From the NCBI GenBank assembly GCA_011799875.1, contig CM022299.1:211860070-211924069 (forward strand): DNA of 64,000 nucleotides. Reading direction: 5' to 3'. Made by a program: the position numbers and the translations under genes. The stretch comes from Thinopyrum elongatum (taxonomy: Eukaryota; Streptophyta; Magnoliopsida; Poales; Poaceae). Positions 55,434-64,000 of this stretch are shown here, one piece after another (position 1 is the first letter of the stretch; every line of letters starts with the position of its first letter). Below the pieces are notes generated by a model. It had not been told where the DNA came from and did not search any database. It saw only the letters and a program-made list of their open reading frames with translations.

Positions 55434-57245
55434 TCAACACTGTCGAGTGGTATGCTTGGGGTAAATCAGGTTTCCCTCTTCATCTTTCTTGGTGTCTATG
55501 TGACACGGTAAATCAAGCACATCATTTCCCGCTTGATCTTTCACTTTCTTGGGGATCCAAGGCCCCTTAGGCTTTCCTTTGAACTTCCCTTGGTTCAAAA
55601 CTGCGGCTTCACCAGGACCTGCGGGTTTGGCTTTGCGCTTCTGCTTCCGACTGGAATTTCCTCCTCCGGCGTCCTGGGCGACTGGTTTATTCTTGCCACT
55701 GCGGAGTGGGTCTTCTTCCTCGCTGTTAGCGTACCGAGTGGCTATTTCCATCATCCGAGCGAGGGACATGTCTCCTGTCCAACCGAATTTTAGGTTAAAT
55801 TCTTGGTACCGAACACCCTCCTTGAAGGTGCAAACTGCCTGATGCTCTGACACATTCTCCACGGTATGATGAAGAGTGGTCCATCTCTGGATATAATCTC
55901 TCAAAGTTTCATTCGGTTTCTGGACACAATGCTGTAGTTCAGTCAACCCTGCAGGTCATTTGCATGTGCCCTCAAATGTCCCGACGAACAGTCGGGCCAA
56001 TTCTTCCCAACAGAAAATACTACCAGGGGCCGACTGAGTCAACCAAGCTCTGGCGGAGCCCTCGAGCATCAGGGGGAGGTGCTTCATGGCTACATCATCA
56101 TTGCCGCCACCGATCTGCACAGCCACTCGGTAATCCTCTAGCCAAGTGTCTGGCTTCGACTCACTGGTGAACTTGCTTACTCCTGTCACCAACCTGAAGT
56201 TGGGTGGAATCTCAGCAGCTCTGATGGCTCTGCTGAAACATTCAGGCCCAGACACGTGAACTCTGCTTCCACTCGGATGATTCCTATCTTGTCCTTCCCT
56301 GTGTGCTCGGCCTCTGTCAACCAAACCTTGCACGAGAAGTGATCTTGCATCAAACCCAGGCTCTCTTGGGTCGACCGGAGCTCTCCGCTCATCACCATAC
56401 AAGCGCCTGTCATCATGCCGCCGAGGCGCGTACGATCCACCTCTCGGAGGGGGCGTAGGCACTCGACAGTTGTCATCACGGCCGTACCGATGATCGTACT
56501 GTCCGTGGCCTCGACCCAGGTACTGGTCCTGGCGGTGCCCACGATCTTCGCGCCGCGGAGGTGATCTTGGGCTGTGAGCTGACTGAACAGTGTCTGCAAC
56601 CACAGATCTGCTATGGATCCTGTTGCGCGACTAAAAAACAGTTGTGTTTTGCTCACCTGCTGCCCGGAGCAGCGCTCGAATCTGCATCAAACCTCTTCCT
56701 GCCTCTGATTGGGATGGCTGAATCGACTCTGCTATACGGGCTGCAGCTGTAAGATTCTGGATCGGAGTGCGGTAGACCTGGGGCTCAGGAGGAAACAACT
56801 GTCGTTGCTGTCGACTAGATTTGGGGATCTGACGGCGAGCTCGTTCGTCGAGTGAATGTTGGAGATTTTCCAGTCGCGCGCGCTCAGCCAAGGTGGCTAG
56901 ATGCGCAACTTCCAAGGCCCAAGCCTTGGAGGTCTCCCCAATGATGGGGGTGTGGAAGGCCTCCATATTGCGATGATGCAGCTCGTCCCTCTGCTCCGAA
57001 GTGAGGGCTTCAGGACGATATTCTTCTTGACCATGCGACGAGCCGCCGCCGCCATCGCCGCCGCCACCGCGATGGAAACCAGGCGGGCCGCGCGGCATGT
57101 CGACCATCAGGACTTCCGCCGCAGGGTCACTGCTTCCGCACTCGGATAGAGTCTCGGCGGAACCAGTCGACAGGTCGAATAGTCCGTAGGGAGATTCATC
57201 GGGCTCAATTGCTGCGATTTGTGGGGTGGCCGACTGGCGGGCCAC
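55434..57245 (-). pseudogene. gag: Element I gag
   Basis: Three open pieces (57245-56631, 56603-55956, 55946-55434) give one gag. The N-terminal part is Gly-rich (GGGGDGGGGSSHG) with a helical segment. Capsid follows: CFSRAIRAAEIPPNFRL, YDG-equivalent DTWLEDYRVAVQIGG, MKHLPLMLEGSARAWL, NETLRDYIQRWTTL and MEIATRYANSEEEDP. A basic linker (RKQKRKAKPAG) leads to a Cys/His segment (PCHIDTKKDEEG, HTTRQC) suited to nucleic-acid binding. Stops at 56631 and 55956 and the end at 55434 break it. Confidence 0.85.
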
Positions 57246-57573
57246 AGCATTCTTGACCCACCGCTGAAGCCGCGATCGACCAGATCGCTTGCGACGGCTA
57301 ATAGCGGGGAGCGAGGATGCCGTGGGAGCCGACCGATACTGGGTCGACGGCTATCGCAGAAGGACACCACGAGCACATGCGTGAAAGTGCATCGCCCCGT
57401 GGACGGGGAGCGTCTCGACATCGAGGGGGGCCTCCTAGAGCCAGGCGGAGTCGTCGGCGATGAGAACGAGCGCGCCGAGATGGATCTCGCGGCCCTCAGC
57501 CAAACCACCACCAAAAACCATGTTGATGGAGATCAGAAAAACTGCAACGTCAGCGGAAGTCGCTAAGACACCG

Positions 57574-57593
57574 GCCCCACGGTGGGCGCCAAC
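57574..57593 (-). promoter_or_regulatory. Primer-binding-site candidate of element I
   Basis: The minus strand just inside the 5' LTR reads GTTGGCGCCCACCGTGGGG, a form common in plant Gypsy elements and different from that of A-D and H. Confidence 0.65.
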
Positions 57594-58190
57594 TGTCGTG
57601 GGAGTAAGTCTGACAGTAAGAATAGGGGGTACGTAGGAGGAGGCAGGATCCTAGCTATGGTGAGGTTGTGCACGCAAGATGTACGAGTTCAGGCCCTTCT
57701 CGGAGGAAGTAACAGCCCTACGTCTCGGTGCCCGGAGGCTTGGTCGACTTGATTATGCGTGAGAGTTACAGGGGGTGCTAACCCTTGTGCCAGTGGAGGG
57801 GGTGGCTTATATAGAGTGCGCCTGGACCCCAGCCATCTCACGTTACGCAGGGTTCAATATACATTAAGACAGGGCGTTACTGGTAACGCTAGCTATAAAG
57901 AGCTATAAATGATCTTTAAGACTACAGAGTGAACGCCTGACCATTGCCATCCTGAGTGACTTTAGGTCTTCCGTACTCCGAGTGGTTTCTTGTATGGTCG
58001 AGTGACTTCATCTTGGTCGAATGGAATTGGGGTATCCGAGTGAAATAACTGCTCGAGTGGATTGCACTCCAAGGTGACTTCAGTCGGTATCCTTTGTTGT
58101 ACTTTGAATGTCTTTGGCTCTATGGTAGTGTCCTTGGGAAGGGCATCTAGGTCAGGCCTATTACCCTACCCTAGGTACATGTCATCGTCA
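57594..58190 (-). repeat. Element I 5' LTR
   Basis: TG to CA, nearly identical to the 3' LTR by eye, including a minus-strand TATA at about 57806-57816. Confidence 0.92.
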
Positions 58191-61100
58191 GTCCACCTTG
58201 GCGGTAGAGGCAGCGGCAAGGTCATCGGCAAGCTCCTTCAGCCGAGTGGCAGAATCGGCAGTAAGGGCATCCAGGGCAGCCTTGTGTTTGTCCTCTAGCT
58301 CTTTGGTGTGCTGCTGCACAAGGACCTCCAGATCATCATCTTTGGCGCAGAGAGCGGCCTCGAGCCTCTCTTCCCAGAGAGAGATGTCCTGCTCCCTGGC
58401 ATCCAGGAGAACCTTGCAGTCCGCCAAGCACGCCTCTCGAGCGATTACATCTTCCCTCGCCATCGAGACTATCTCCTACTGCCTCGAGAGGACCTGGAAC
58501 TGCTTGCCGTGCCAATCGTGCAACTCGGCGCCCTTGTCCCTCAGCTTCTGGTCCACCTTATTGGCGGACTTGCGCTGCTCCTTGAGCTCCTGCAATTTCT
58601 GGCTGTGCCAATCCCGCATCTCTTTGAGGCTCGTCGCCACGGACTCCATGAAGGACAAATCCATGGCAACGGCGATGGAGTCGTCCACCTCTTCGACCCC
58701 TTGGTACAGCAACGCCAGGATGTGCTGAAGATCTTCGTCAAGCTCCGTGCTCGTCGCCATTGATGAGCCGGGGGCTCCAAGCCCAGGCTGTGTGAGCACC
58801 AGCACCAGATGGCTTGAAGATGATGGTGGGACCCCCGCCGGGGTGCCAAATAAGGGGAGGGGGCCCTTGGTTTGGAGAGGTATCTTCTCTTCAACCACAA
58901 CCCCTGATCCAGACGTGCTACCTGGTGTTTTCTCGGGCTTCTTCAGGGGTCCCAGGGCACCCCCGGCAGCATGTTCCGCGACAGCAATCTTGGCGGCCTC
59001 CTCTGCAGTGTCATTCCCTATGTTGGCCACCTCATCCAGCAAATCTGGCTCCTCACTTAAAGGGGCTACAAGCAGATCCAGCAATCAATGGCGGAAATAC
59101 AGAATTGTTAACAAGTCAAGAGTGCGAAGGAAGATGATAAGAGAGAAAGAAGAGCGAATAGATTACCCGAAAAGGTCTGCCGGGCGGAATCTTCAGTTTC
59201 TCCGGCAACGTTAGTTGCTGGGCCAAGGCCAAACTCTTCCGTGGAGACCCTTGGCGGGGATCCCTCGACCCGATCAATGTGCAGAGTGGGCCCCTCCTGG
59301 GAAGGCTCGCCCGGGGTGGTTTCTTCTCCTCCTTTGGCTTCGGTGGTGGGGTGCTCTCCTCCATCGCCCCCGATGGGCGGAACCACCTCTGCTCGTTCAA
59401 GCTGAGGGCTGGACCGGGGGCTTGGTGCCGGAGTACTCGCACCATCCCCTGCCGGGCCCTCCCCTTCCACCGTCCTCGGTGGCTCCGCGTGTCTGAGCCG
59501 CTTGGTCCAGTGAACAAGGGGATGCTCCTCTTCCTGTTCCTCCCTGATAAAGATGACAAGCAAAGATCTGTCAACAAGCAAGGAGACATGCGAAAATAAC
59601 AGCAAGGAAGGGAGGAAGTTCTTTCTTACTCCTCGTCAATGAGCATGGAGCTCAGCACGAAATCAACAGGCGGAGAAGGTGCCCTGCTTCTCTTCTGAGG
59701 TGGGGGAGCTGAGCTCTCCAGCAACTTAGAGCCCTGCCAAGACGCAGGGGCTCCGATGAAGACGAGCTCTTCGAAGAGCTCGAACCCGACTGGGAGCTGG
59801 AGTTGTCCTCCGTGGCTGCTGGCTGCTTGGCGGGAGGGATCTTGGCCCCGGAAAGCCGAGGAGAATGCCGGTGCACAGCTTTAGGAACACTGCTCTTGGA
59901 GGTGGTCTCCTTCGCTTTCTTGGCGGCAGGCACGGGATCGGAGACTGCCGCTCCCCGGTTGGCTGCCCGCCTGCGAGGGCGTTGGTCCAAGACAGGCTCG
60001 GGGGCTTGAGGGCCTTCCGCGAGCCGCTCCTCTTTAGGTTGCCCCACCTCCTCAACCTCTTATTCCTCTAGAGCTTTTGCCACCGTGATATATAGGGCCT
60101 CGATCTCGGAAGGCTCGTCCCCGGCAGGCGCATCCCCGGCAACCTTTTTCGAGACTTGCGCCTCGTCCCTGCTGAGGGAAGAACTTTCATCTCCAACCTT
60201 CTCTTTTCCCTTTGCTCCCTTCCCGGCCTTCGCCGCTACTGTAGCTCAGAGTGCCCTGTCCTCCTCAAGCCGCTTCCTAATGTACGCCTCCTCCACCCTG
60301 GAGGTGCGCTTGTACATATTGGCCTCCACCTTGGTAGCCCTTTCCACTAGGGTGGTGGACCATTCCAGCTCTTCATCAAGCGTGGGTAACTGCCAGTCAC
60401 CCGAAACTCCTTAAGCATTGCAGTGTGGCATCCATTTCAAGATCTGGTCCCTGGCAGAATTGATGTTCAGGGGGATGACGTTGGCGGGCAACTTGAAAAG
60501 CTCGGAGCTGCCAAACAGCTGGTCACACAACCAGGCATGGCCGTAGACTGATAAGTTGTTGGTCAAGCCAGGAAGTAACATCATCATATCTACGGCATCC
60601 CCATAGAGCCAGGCGAACCTGTCCCTCTTTTGCAATGGTGCGATACGGCAGAGAAGGAAGTCAGCCCCTACATGCTCGACGGTTAGCCCGGCAGTCTTCA
60701 GACGGGTGATCCTGTTTGTTGCCAGGCGGAGCCTATCCTCGGTAAGGCCAAATGCCCTCCAGTCATTGCCGCACTCAAGGCATTCCATCCGCGCCTGGCA
60801 GAAATCCGGGGCCATCTCGTCCTGGATCCAACACCAATCTCCCCTCCACTCCTCCCATCTACTTCGTTGTTGGCCAGAGATGTAATCCCAGTTCTCCCTT
60901 GGCACTACCCATGGCATCCAACTTATGTTCCCGGAGCGGTGGTTCTTGTTCTCCACCCGCGGAATGAAATAGTGCGTGAATAGATCAACATTGGGGGCAA
61001 CTCCAACGAAGTTCTCGCACAAGTGAGCAAAGATCACCATGCACACCATTGCATTTGGCGTGAAATACAAGAGATGGAAGCCATAGATAACCATCATTGC

Positions 61101-61406
61101 TTCTAAGAAATCCGAGAAGGGAGGACAGAGACCACAGATGAAGTACACGCAGAAGAATCGGTACGAATCTGGCGGGTCCTGTTCCCCCTCCGCCAAAACT
61201 TTGGGTGCGCCATGCCCCTTCGGGACTTCTCTCCCCCACAGATATCCATACCTTGCTTCAAGCATGTCGCCGTCCAAATTTGACTGGAGGAACATGACAT
61301 CTGCCCTCCGCTTCCTATCCAGCTCCGACGCCCTCTTGCTTCCCTCGGTGGCCACCTCCTTCGCGGCAGTCGTCCGCTTCCACCTGACGGCGATTTTCTT
61401 CCCCAT
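58191..61406 (-). pseudogene. Antisense gene of H, exons 1-3 (gag-like N-terminus)
   Basis: Start ATG 61406-61404 (MGKKIAVRWKRTTAAK). Exon 1 (61406-59630) has the gag-like segment RFFCVYFICGLCPPFSDF, FHLLYFTPNAMVCMVIFAHL and CENFVG..LFTHYF, matching exon 1 of the gene in I. The conserved WAWLYGD / NNLSVYGHAWLCDQLFG region follows, then a Ser/Lys-rich linker. Exon 2 is 59543-59167 and exon 3 starts at 59065; phases match at both junctions. Exon 3 turns into coiled coil (MRDWHSQKLQELKEQRKS) and is cut at 58191 by element I, resuming at 44675. Defects: TAA 60413-60411, two further in-frame stops to about 60060, a frameshift near 59740, and a stop at 58476. Confidence 0.78.
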
Positions 61407-61798
61407 GCCTCCAAGATGCGGCGAGGATGTGGGAAGGGAATAGAGAGGGGATCGGCGGCGAGTGTGGGCGAGGAAGGAGGGCAGTTGCTTGGCTTGTGGA
61501 GGAAGATGGTGGGGGCGCCGAGGTAGACAATGAATGAGCAGTACCCTTCCGCGTTTTCCTTTCTTAAGGGAAACGGCATGGGGAATGGTGCAACTCTTCA
61601 GAAAGTTACCGTTTTACATTAATTGCTACAGTGCCACGCCCCCACGACCCGCGGTAATTACGCGAAGTGGACGTTGGATTGACTGGTCATCATGACAAAC
61701 CACCATGCGCGCGGCCTTCTTCTGCCATGTGTCTGTGCACTGTTTGGGGCCTAACCCAACGTGCCCAGCGACACATATGGCGCAGGCCCAGGGGCTTC
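61407..61798. promoter_or_regulatory. 5' flank of the antisense gene of H
   Basis: The region lies between the antisense ATG and the 3' LTR and should hold the gene's promoter; no clear TATA box is visible (minus strand TTAATGTAAAACGG near 61620 is a weak candidate). At its LTR edge, GGCCCAGGGGCTTC is the polypurine position. Confidence 0.45.
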
Positions 61799-62724
61799 TG
61801 TCGGGGTACACAAACAAGGGTGTATGTTTTCCCCTGACTTGTGCACGGACAGCAAGCCACTAACCCGGCAAGATTGCAGTATCCAAGACCAGACCAAGCA
61901 CGAGAGACCAGCTCTTTGAAGAATCAAAGGGCAGATTGAGAAGACCAAGTCAAGCCAAGGAGCAAGACACTGTTAAGGGAAAAAACCTCCATTGCCGGGC
62001 AGGAGAGCCTGGCGAGGTCAAGGTGGCCCCAGAAGCAAGCCTCAAGACTGCCCCGGCAGGCCTGCCGGGTCCTACGAAGGCAAAAACACCCCGCCAAGGC
62101 TTCACCGCTCCACCTCACAGCAACGCAAGTCATCGACCGGTGCGGTGTCAAGCCCCAAGGAGACTATGTGGCTGTCTTTTGCCACATGGCAGCCATTTCC
62201 TACAGGAATGGCCTCCAAATGGCACCCGTCTAGTGACGTGTCATGCAGACAGGAGAGAAGGTGGCCGAACAGCCCGGCAAGGCGTGCCGGGTAGGCCATG
62301 ATGTGACACTAAGCGGCGCATTTAATGCGCTCTGCTCTGTCTGCAGAGTAGATATGATATCACTGTTTGCTATCTAATCAGTATGCAATGACTGATTTGC
62401 CACTGTGGTGACCCCTTGATCTATAAAAGGAGGCCCGTGGCAACCATAGAAAGGATTCGGACCCTTGTACTTTCATACGCACGTAGATGCTCTCGCCCTG
62501 AGGCAACCCTGCCGGGTAAGAGCGCTACGTTTCCACCACCATCCACCATCAATCCACCAAAGCAGGAGTAGGGTTTTACGCCTTGCGGCGGCCCAAACCT
62601 GGGTAAAACTGCCCGTGTGATCTCTGCCGTGCTGCGCTCCTCCGCTCTTTGTGCAACGCGCTCAGTCCCCCTGCCGAACCAAAGGGGCTTGTGGCCCCAT
62701 GGGTGGTCGTGGTTTCCCACGACA
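61799..62724 (+). repeat. Element H 3' LTR
   Basis: Starts TGTCGGGGTACAC and ends TTTCCCACGACA. TATA box at about 62421-62430. Confidence 0.9.
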
Positions 62725-62942
62725 ACATTTTACTCCTGCCTAGTAAAATTTTCAGTTGCCACGGTATTTTCTCAGACACCACCTTGCCCCCCCTCCACAA
62801 ACACCACACACTCCCCAAAACCTCCGCTCACACAGACACACACCATCCCTCCCTCGCTCGAAACCATTGGGAGGTCGCCGCCATCGCCACCGCCGCCTCC
62901 ATCCTCAACCTCTGCCTATGTGCCGGGGAGCTCGCGGAGCCA
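62725..62942 (+). promoter_or_regulatory. Upstream region of the AP2/ERF-like pseudogene
   Basis: It begins with the target duplication ACATT and the continuation of the 79-bp repeat (ACTCCTGCCTAGTAAAATTTTCAG). A C/A-rich leader with ACACAGACACACACC follows. No clean TATA box is seen. Confidence 0.45.
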
Positions 62943-63709
62943 ATGGCCCAAAAGAGGTTTATCGGGGCATGTTCCCCCGACGGCGGTGAGGTGGCCACCG
63001 AGGTGTCCCCGTCGTCCTCCGCGGGCCCGTTATAGACCCGCCGTCGCCGGTCGCCCGATCCGCCCGCCGCCACGCCCCTACACCGATTCGAGGACTTCCC
63101 CGTCCTCCCTCGGGCTCGGTCGCCAACGAGGTCCTACCTCGGGGTCTGGCAGCGGCGTGGGGGACGTGGGTCGCCGAGATTACGGATCAGGAGACCCACA
63201 CCCGCCGGTGGCTCGGTAGCTTCCACACGACCGAGCTCGCGGCCATGGAGTATGACCGCTGGCAGGTCCGCTACCATGGCGCGGTGGCTAGGCTCAATTT
63301 TCGCTTCGGCATACATCCGGTCGACCTCGTTCCGCCGGAGCTAGGGGTGGTGAGCTCGGTTATGGTGCGGGAGGACCGCGAGGCGTGGGAGCGCCTCGAG
63401 GCCGTGGCCGCCGACGAGGCCTACATGCAAGAGCTCTGTCGGCAGCACTCGGAGCTCGTGGAGGCAGAGCGGATGATCTTTGCCGGCACGGAGGGCGGCG
63501 AGGTTATCATGCTCTCCTCCAATGATGAGGTCGAAGGCGGTGAGGACGGCGGCGTGGAGGGCGTCGTGGTGTGCGGCGAGGACAAGGAGATCGACGTCGA
63601 CGAGTGGAGGAGTTTCTTCCCCAACGACGGCACCGGCCCGGGCCCGGCTCGTGGCACACCTTACCTGATGAGGAAGGATTGGCTCGACCTCCACTTCGAC
63701 CGAAAGTAG
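62943..63709 (+). pseudogene. AP2/ERF-domain-like gene, broken
   Basis: The ATG at 62943 (MAQKRFIGACSPDGG) opens a frame with an in-frame TAG at 63033-63035. The YRG-type element of the AP2/ERF domain follows (RSYLGVWQR, about 63138-63152). A one-base shift near 63152 moves the rest of the domain into the next frame: WGTWVAEITDQETHTRRWLG, SFHTTELAAMEYDRWQVRYHG and AVARLNF, i.e. the WLG motif and the amphipathic helix. The protein continues, acidic, to a stop at 63709 (EREDREAWERLEAVAADEA-like helix, DVDEWRSFF). AP2/ERF proteins are plant transcription factors. This variant, with its long acidic tail, resembles a repeated, transposon-associated group in cereals (family memory, not checked). 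Confidence 0.75.
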
Positions 63710-64000
63710 TTTAGTTTAGTTTAAATTTATGTTTTATGTTCGGTTATGCAAAACTATCTATGTTTATGTTTGAATGCATGCTACTTTCGGTTGAACCAGC
63801 TTTGAACTTGATCAAATTGAAGTTTAGAATGTTAAGTTTAGGGGATCAACTAGAAACGGCCAAAAATTGCTGGAGTATATATTTATATCCACTAAGGGTT
63901 TTAGTCCGTTGACTTTTAAAGGATCGGCTAGAGATGGCCTTATGCCTTGTTTATTTCAGTTCTTCACAATGTGATGCTCTATATGCGCAACTATTTGCTG
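63710..64000 (+). other. 3' flank of the AP2-like pseudogene
   Basis: AT-rich sequence (TTTAGTTTAGTTTAAATTTATG at 63711) consistent with a 3' untranslated region; GGATCGGCTAGAGATGGCC near 63921 repeats an earlier GGATCAACTAGAAACGGCC at 63843. No other feature. Confidence 0.45.

Larger units (their letters stand above)
44676..58190 (-). mobile_element. Complete Gypsy LTR retrotransposon I, with antisense gene
   Basis: Length 13,515 bp; LTRs 44676-45273 (598 bp, 3') and 57594-58190 (597 bp, 5'). Flanks GTCCG (44671-44675) and GTCCA (58191-58195) are the target duplication with one change. On the minus strand from the right: primer-binding site, gag, protease, reverse transcriptase, RNase H, integrase. 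A tandem-repeat tract (49940-51220) follows, then a seven-exon gene on the plus strand (45812-49771), then the 3' LTR. It landed inside exon 3 of the antisense gene of H. Pol and gag have many stops. Confidence 0.92.
41862..62724 (+). mobile_element. Gypsy-type LTR element H, lacking pol, with antisense gene
   Basis: LTRs 41862-42792 (931 bp) and 61799-62724 (926 bp) both begin TGTCGGGGTACAC and end GACA. The flanking 5-mers GCATT (41857-41861) and ACATT (62725-62729) form a target duplication with one change. Between the LTRs lie a primer-binding site, a short gag-leader remnant and a large minus-strand gene, and nothing else of its own. There is no capsid, protease, reverse transcriptase or integrase. 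It must have moved using proteins from relatives (D has the same LTR type with gag-pro). Without the inserted element I (44676-58190) it is about 7.3 kb. Confidence 0.87.

Overview
This is plant DNA, almost certainly a Triticeae grass (wheat, Aegilops or barley group). The evidence is dense nesting of long Gypsy LTR retrotransposons, a Sabrina/Athila-type LTR, CACTA DNA transposons with palindromic sub-terminal repeats, and Stowaway-like MITEs of the cereal type. I see no rRNA, tRNA, CRISPR or intact host gene. The host-like genes (a 3'-5' exonuclease-domain gene, an F-box/LRR/FBD gene, an AP2/ERF-like gene) are all broken and sit in or next to CACTA-like DNA.

Layout. 1-4035 is the 5' part of a minus-strand Gypsy element (A) running off the left edge, with a foreign solo LTR (968-1442) in its gag-pro. 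Element B (plus, 4036-12551) is inserted in A's 5' LTR; A's LTR resumes at 12552-12578. 12579-14059 holds a broken B3-like ORF and probably belongs to element D. 14060-15720 is a CACTA fragment with GAA/TTC tracts. 15721-19258 is element D (minus): gag-protease and 5' LTR. 19259-21103 carries a Stowaway MITE and the exonuclease pseudogene. Element C (minus, 21104-29677) is a complete relative of B. A CACTA right end lies at 30280 and a second CACTA left end at 33586; a Sabrina-like 3' LTR and its internal flank (31072-33585) lie between. The F-box pseudogene (35233-36932) is followed by a tandem array of about 330-bp units (38345-41290) and by 79-bp repeats that form the upstream region of an AP2/ERF-like pseudogene (62943-63709). 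That upstream region is split by element H (plus, 41862-62724), which is itself split by element I (minus, 44676-58190).

How the parts relate. Four insertions have both ends in view, each with LTRs running TG to CA and a 5-bp target duplication: B (GGTAC/GGTAC), C (TAGAG/CAGAG), H (GCATT/ACATT) and I (GTCCG/GTCCA). The most interesting theme is that every element whose 3' half is visible (B, C, H, I) carries an extra gene on the strand opposite to gag-pol, just inside the 3' LTR and pointing away from it. In B and C it is a single-exon B3-like DNA-binding protein gene with its own TATA box. In H and I it is a multi-exon gene with a gag-like, 'putative gypsy type transposon' (Transposase_28-like) N-terminus and a long coiled-coil C-terminus. 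I could re-derive its introns with consistent splice phases. All pol genes are broken by stops or frameshifts, while the B3-like cores in B and C stay open.
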